From: an uncultured Alcaligenaceae bacterium
GTDB taxonomy: Bacteria > Pseudomonadota > Gammaproteobacteria > Burkholderiales > Burkholderiaceae_B
Length of the DNA: 45,581 nt
Assembly (NCBI GenBank): GCA_937952975.1
Contig: CALFXX010000010.1
Coordinates: 1 to 45,581 of the forward strand
Direction: 5' to 3'
In this document: piece after piece, positions 41,819 to 45,581 of the stretch
Numbering within the stretch: the stretch's first letter is position 1
How the letters are laid out: the number at the start of each line of letters is the position of its first letter
Program-made: the position numbers and the translations under genes
Notes under the pieces: model-generated
What the model was told of the DNA's origin: nothing
What the model saw: only the letters and a program-made list of their open reading frames with translations
Database searches by the model: none

Positions 41819-44800
41819 TTAAACGCCCTTAGGCAACACCACAGATTTTGAAGCAGACCAGGGTTTGGTCAACAGCCACAACCGGAAGCGGTCAAGGTAC
41901 AAGTAAACCACAGGCGTGGTGTACAACGTCAGCAACTGGCTCACAAGCAGGCCACCTAAAATCGTGATTCCAAGCGGTTGACGCATTTCAACGCCAGCAC
42001 CCGACGCAAACACCAAAGGCATCGCACCAAAAATTGCGGCACACGTCGTCATCAGAATAGGTCTAAAGCGGGTCATACAGGCTTGATGGATAGCCTCTTT
42101 AGGCGACAACCCTAGTTTACGCTGCGCCTCAATTGCAAAATCCACCATCATGATCGCGTTCTTTTTAACGATTCCGATCAACAAAAAAACGCCGATCAAG
42201 GCAATCAGGGTGAACTCTGTTTTCATCAGCAACAACGCGAGCAACGCCCCGATTCCTGCCGAAGGCAACGTCGACAAAATCGTAAGCGGATGAATCGTGC
42301 TCTCGTAGAGAATACCCAAAACGATATACATCGTGATAAGCGCCCCAAGAATCAACCAAGGCTGATTGGCCAGGGCGCTCTGCAAGGCCTTCGCTGTACC
42401 TTGAAAACCCGCCTGGATTTTTTCGCTTGGCAGATTAATGCCTGCGATGGCCTGATCAATCGCAGCGTTGGCTTGCCCTAGTGAGACCCCGGGTGCCACA
42501 TCGAATGAAATCGTATCGGCTGCTGACAAACCTTGATGGCGAACACTCAAGGGCGCGTTGTTTACTTCAAATTTCGCCACCGCCATCAAGGGCACTCGCT
42601 GACCCGTCTGACTTAAGACATAGACATCACGTAACGATTCGGGATCTTGCGCGTGGCGTGGAGCAACCCCCATCACAACCCGGTACTGATTGCGATCACC
42701 ATACATAATCGAAATCTGCCGCTGACTAAATGAGTTATTCAGTACAGCAGAGATATTCGCCATCGGCACGCCTAGCCGTTGCGCCGCATCGCGATCAATC
42801 ATCAACGAGACTTGCCTACCACGGTCTTCGACATCGGTATCCACATCGACCAACTCGGGCAGCCCAGCCAGCGCTTGTTGAACCTTAGGCATCCATTCTT
42901 TCAAGTCCTCAAGCTCGTTGGCCATGAGCGTGTATTGAAACGCCGAATTGCTTTGTCGACCACCCACCCTAATATCCTGCTGGGCCATCATAAATAAGCG
43001 CGCACCTGGGATCCCTGCGAGTTGTGGGCGCAGCCGAGCAATCACATCTCTGATTGAAATTTTGCGCTCAGCAAAGGGTTTAAGCTGCACAGCTAAAAAA
43101 CTGCTGTTGCTGCCGCCCCGTCCGCTTGCGTAGGCAGTCACCGTGCTAATCGCAGGGTCGCGTAATAGCACCTGTCTAAAACGGTCAAGCTTTGGCTTCA
43201 TCGAATCGAACGAAGTGCCATCATCCGTGACAAAAAACCCGAGCATCATTCCGGTATCTTGTTGAGGAAAAAATCCTTTAGGCACGGCACCATAAAGATA
43301 AAAATTCAATCCAACCGTTGCCGCCAGCAACAACATCATCATACGACCATGACGCAAGGCCCAATGTAATGAACGCCCATAGCCATTCACAACGGCCTCA
43401 ACAAATGCTTGAATCCCACGCGAGAAAATATTGGGGCGCCCGCACGAAGCCCTTTTATTGTCGGGAAGCTTGAGCAAATGCGCAGCCATCATTGGCGTCA
43501 AGGTCAGGGACACCAACATCGAAATTAATATTGCGGCCGACAAGGTCACCGCAAACTCTCGAAAAAGTCGTCCGGGCAGCCCGCCCATCAACAAGATCGG
43601 GATAAACACCGCGATCAACGAAATACTCATGGACAACACGGTAAAGCCAACTTCTTTTGTGCCGCGTAACGCCGCTCGCTGAACCGACTCGCCACGTTCA
43701 ACGTGTCGGATAATATTTTCAACGACAACGATGGCATCGTCTACCACGAACCCTGTCGCTACGATAAGCGCCATCAAAGACATGGTGTTCAACGAATAGT
43801 CACATAAGTACATCACACCAAAAGTACCGATCAATGAAACCGGCACCGCAATCGTCGGGATAAAAGCAGCGCGTAAGTTACGCAGAAACACCAACACAAC
43901 CATCATCACCAAGCCAATCGCAATCAACAATGTTTTTTCGGCTTCGAACACTGAAGCCCGAATACTCGGGGTGCGATCTTGCGCAACCGATACCGTGACG
44001 TCAGCGGGCAACATCGCGCGCAACACCGGCAGCTCTGAACGGATTTGGTCGACGGTCTTGATGATGTTGGCTTTGGCCTGACTACGCACCAATACCAAAA
44101 CGGCTTGTTGATTATTGAAATAGCCAATGTTGAAAGTATCTTCAACCGAGTCCTCAACTTGCGCGATCTCTGACAAGCGTACCGGCGCACCATTGCGCCA
44201 CGCAACGATCAGGGGGCGATACTCAGCGGCTTTCCACAGTTGATCATTGGCCATAATCTGCCAGCGAGATGTTCCGTTTTCGAGTACGCCTTTAGGACGA
44301 GTCGAGTTTGCAGCAGCGATCGCTGCACGGACAGTTTCAAGCGATACGCCTGCCTGAGCCAATGCATCGGGATCAAGATCGATACGCACTGCCGGTAAAG
44401 TGCTACCGCCGATCTGCACTTCGCCGACGCCTTCGACCTGAGAAAGTTTTTGCTGTACCGTCGTCGAGGCAATGTCATATAACTGCCCCTGCGATAAGGA
44501 ATCAGAGGTTAAGGCGAGCGTCATAATCGGCGCAGCAGCCGGGTTAGCCTTGTTGTATGACGGGTTGCTGCGCAAACCACTGGGCATCATCGCGCGCGCC
44601 GCATTGATTGCGCCCTGCACATCGGTCGCTGCACTATTGATGTCGCGACTCAAATCAAACTGCAGCGTAATTCTAGTTTGACCGGTCGTACTGCGAGATG
44701 TCATTTCAGACACACCAGCGATCGTACCAAGCGAGCGCTCAAGCGGCGTCGCCACTGTCGCGGCCATGACTTCGGGGCTTGCGCCGGGCATTTGCGCACG

Positions 44801-44941
44801 CACCCCAATCACCGGAAACTCAATCTGCGGCAAGGGAGCAATCGGTAGCAGACTATGCGCGAGCCAACCCGCCAACACGACCCCCAGCCAAAGCAATATC
44901 GTGGCAACAGGGCGTACGATAAAGGGGCCAGACAGACTCAT
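41819..44941 (-). CDS. RND multidrug efflux permease (MdtC-like)
   Basis: The 1040-residue inner membrane pump has 12 helices and two large periplasmic loops. The proton-relay motif VVDDAIVVVENI (around residue 400) is intact, and LIGIVKKNAIMMVDFAIEAQRK lies near the C-terminus. Together with the upstream partial gene it resembles the paired MdtB-MdtC heteromultimer rather than a single AcrB. Substrates are unknown, and the adaptor (MdtA-type) gene lies beyond the window. ATG 44941 overlaps the first subunit's stop by 4 bases. Confidence 0.94.
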   Translation of the reverse strand: MSLSGPFIVRPVATILLWLGVVLAGWLAHSLLPIAPLPQIEFPVIGVRAQMPGASPEVMAATVATPLERSLGTIAGVSEMTSRSTTGQTRITLQFDLSRDINSAATDVQGAINAARAMMPSGLRSNPSYNKANPAAAPIMTLALTSDSLSQGQLYDIASTTVQQKLSQVEGVGEVQIGGSTLPAVRIDLDPDALAQAGVSLETVRAAIAAANSTRPKGVLENGTSRWQIMANDQLWKAAEYRPLIVAWRNGAPVRLSEIAQVEDSVEDTFNIGYFNNQQAVLVLVRSQAKANIIKTVDQIRSELPVLRAMLPADVTVSVAQDRTPSIRASVFEAEKTLLIAIGLVMMVVLVFLRNLRAAFIPTIAVPVSLIGTFGVMYLCDYSLNTMSLMALIVATGFVVDDAIVVVENIIRHVERGESVQRAALRGTKEVGFTVLSMSISLIAVFIPILLMGGLPGRLFREFAVTLSAAILISMLVSLTLTPMMAAHLLKLPDNKRASCGRPNIFSRGIQAFVEAVVNGYGRSLHWALRHGRMMMLLLAATVGLNFYLYGAVPKGFFPQQDTGMMLGFFVTDDGTSFDSMKPKLDRFRQVLLRDPAISTVTAYASGRGGSNSSFLAVQLKPFAERKISIRDVIARLRPQLAGIPGARLFMMAQQDIRVGGRQSNSAFQYTLMANELEDLKEWMPKVQQALAGLPELVDVDTDVEDRGRQVSLMIDRDAAQRLGVPMANISAVLNNSFSQRQISIMYGDRNQYRVVMGVAPRHAQDPESLRDVYVLSQTGQRVPLMAVAKFEVNNAPLSVRHQGLSAADTISFDVAPGVSLGQANAAIDQAIAGINLPSEKIQAGFQGTAKALQSALANQPWLILGALITMYIVLGILYESTIHPLTILSTLPSAGIGALLALLLMKTEFTLIALIGVFLLIGIVKKNAIMMVDFAIEAQRKLGLSPKEAIHQACMTRFRPILMTTCAAIFGAMPLVFASGAGVEMRQPLGITILGGLLVSQLLTLYTTPVVYLYLDRFRLWLLTKPWSASKSVVLPKGV

Positions 44942-45581
44942 GATGCAGGATGACTTGTGTGTGCAGTGTGACGACGACCCACAAACATACGATCAAAAAA
45001 TAAATAGATCACTGGTGTCGTGAATAGTGTCAACACCTGGCTCACGAGCAGCCCACCCACCATCACCAAGCCTAGCGGCTGGCGAAGCTCGGCACCAGTA
45101 CCCGTTGAAAGCATTAACGGCACAGCACCAAACAATGCCGCAAGCGTCGTCATCAAAATTGGCCGAAAACGCAAAAGCGCAGCTTGTTCAATCGCCTCTC
45201 GGGCAGGCATCTTATGCTTGCGTTCAGCTTCAAGCGCAAAATCAATCATCATGATCGCGTTTTTTTTCACAATCCCGATCAAAAGAATAATGCCGATAAT
45301 TCCGATCATATCCAGATCGCGCCCAGTCAGCGTCAACGCCAACAAGGCACCAATTGCGGCCGACGGCAGAGTCGATAAAATCGTGATCGGATGAATAAAG
45401 CTTTCGTACAAGATGCCTAGTACGATGTACATCGTGACCACTGCGGCTAAGATCAAAAATAGCGTACTTGACAGAGAGGCCTCAAACGCGCGCGCAGCCC
45501 CCTGAAAACGAGCTTGAATCCCCACAGGCATGCCGATGTCGCGCTGAGACTGGCTAACCGCTGCCACCGCATCAGACAGCG
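44938..45581 (-). CDS. RND multidrug efflux permease, C-terminal part (MdtB-like), cut by the window end
   Basis: The last 214 or so codons of a second RND permease gene, whose 5' part is to the right of the window. It contains the C-terminal membrane block with MYIVLGILYESFIHP, LLIGIVKKNAIMMIDFALEAERK and LGLVMVGGLLVSQVLTLFTTPV, all typical RND motifs. The near-parallel sequence in the downstream gene shows the two are paralogues, as in mdtBC operons. The ATG overlap with the next gene indicates translational coupling. Confidence 0.92.
   Translation of the reverse strand, partial: LSDAVAAVSQSQRDIGMPVGIQARFQGAARAFEASLSSTLFLILAAVVTMYIVLGILYESFIHPITILSTLPSAAIGALLALTLTGRDLDMIGIIGIILLIGIVKKNAIMMIDFALEAERKHKMPAREAIEQAALLRFRPILMTTLAALFGAVPLMLSTGTGAELRQPLGLVMVGGLLVSQVLTLFTTPVIYLFFDRMFVGRRHTAHTSHPAS

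Overview
The window reads as chromosomal backbone of a betaproteobacterium of the order Burkholderiales, most like the Alcaligenaceae (Bordetella/Achromobacter relatives). This rests on protein content and was not tested by a search. The pointers are a lysine/alanine-rich H1-like histone with a WPFPTGGRP-type C-terminus, two Bug/TctC-type periplasmic receptors, aroQ-accB-accC-prmA with a DUF3426 zinc-ribbon gene, argJ-DUF815-Nudix, rubredoxin/thiD/thiE/hemL, and an aspartate carbamoyltransferase paired with a dihydroorotase-like protein that has lost its metal ligands. I see no tRNA, rRNA, insertion sequence, prophage, CRISPR array or attachment site. Genes are tightly packed and no gene-free stretch exceeds 300 bases.

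Layout. 1-5133 (+): nrdB (ribonucleotide reductase beta), a structured intergenic leader, the H1-like histone gene with a frameshift at an A10 run, a YggT membrane protein and a large MscS-type channel. 5230-11943 (-): thioredoxin-like protein, aroQ, accB, accC, prmA, DUF3426 zinc-ribbon protein, PfkB kinase and a glycine-zipper lipoprotein. 11980-19408 (+): mpl, an RNB-domain ribonuclease, a TonB-like protein, aroE, lptG and apaH. 19511-22737: an alpha/beta hydrolase (-), then a Bug receptor and a LigJ-type amidohydrolase (+), a likely catabolic island. 22842-27560 (-): rubredoxin, yqgE, ruvX, pyrR, pyrB, pyrC' and plsC as one compact operon. 27690-30484 (+): ThiD-like protein, thiE, hemL. 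30568-35240 (-): complete livKHMGF importer. 35353-40349 (+): a second Bug receptor, an HGG-motif esterase, argJ, a DUF815 ATPase and a Nudix/ThiE-like fusion. 40293-45581 (-): two RND pump subunits (the first cut by the window end) and their outer-membrane channel; the channel gene overlaps the Nudix gene tail to tail.

How the genes work together. Many are housekeeping steps feeding shared pathways: deoxynucleotides (nrdB), pyrimidines (pyrR, pyrB, pyrC'), fatty acids and phospholipids (accBC, plsC), aromatic amino acids (aroQ, aroE), peptidoglycan recycling (mpl), LPS export (lptG), arginine (argJ), thiamine (thiE) and heme (hemL). The accessory layer is uptake and efflux: two orphan Bug receptors, a branched-chain amino acid type ABC importer and an MdtBC-like RND pump. 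The most unusual sequence is the H1-like histone gene. Its zero frame stops directly after ten adenines, while the -1 frame continues for 41 codons into a recognisable C-terminus and ends just before a strong terminator.
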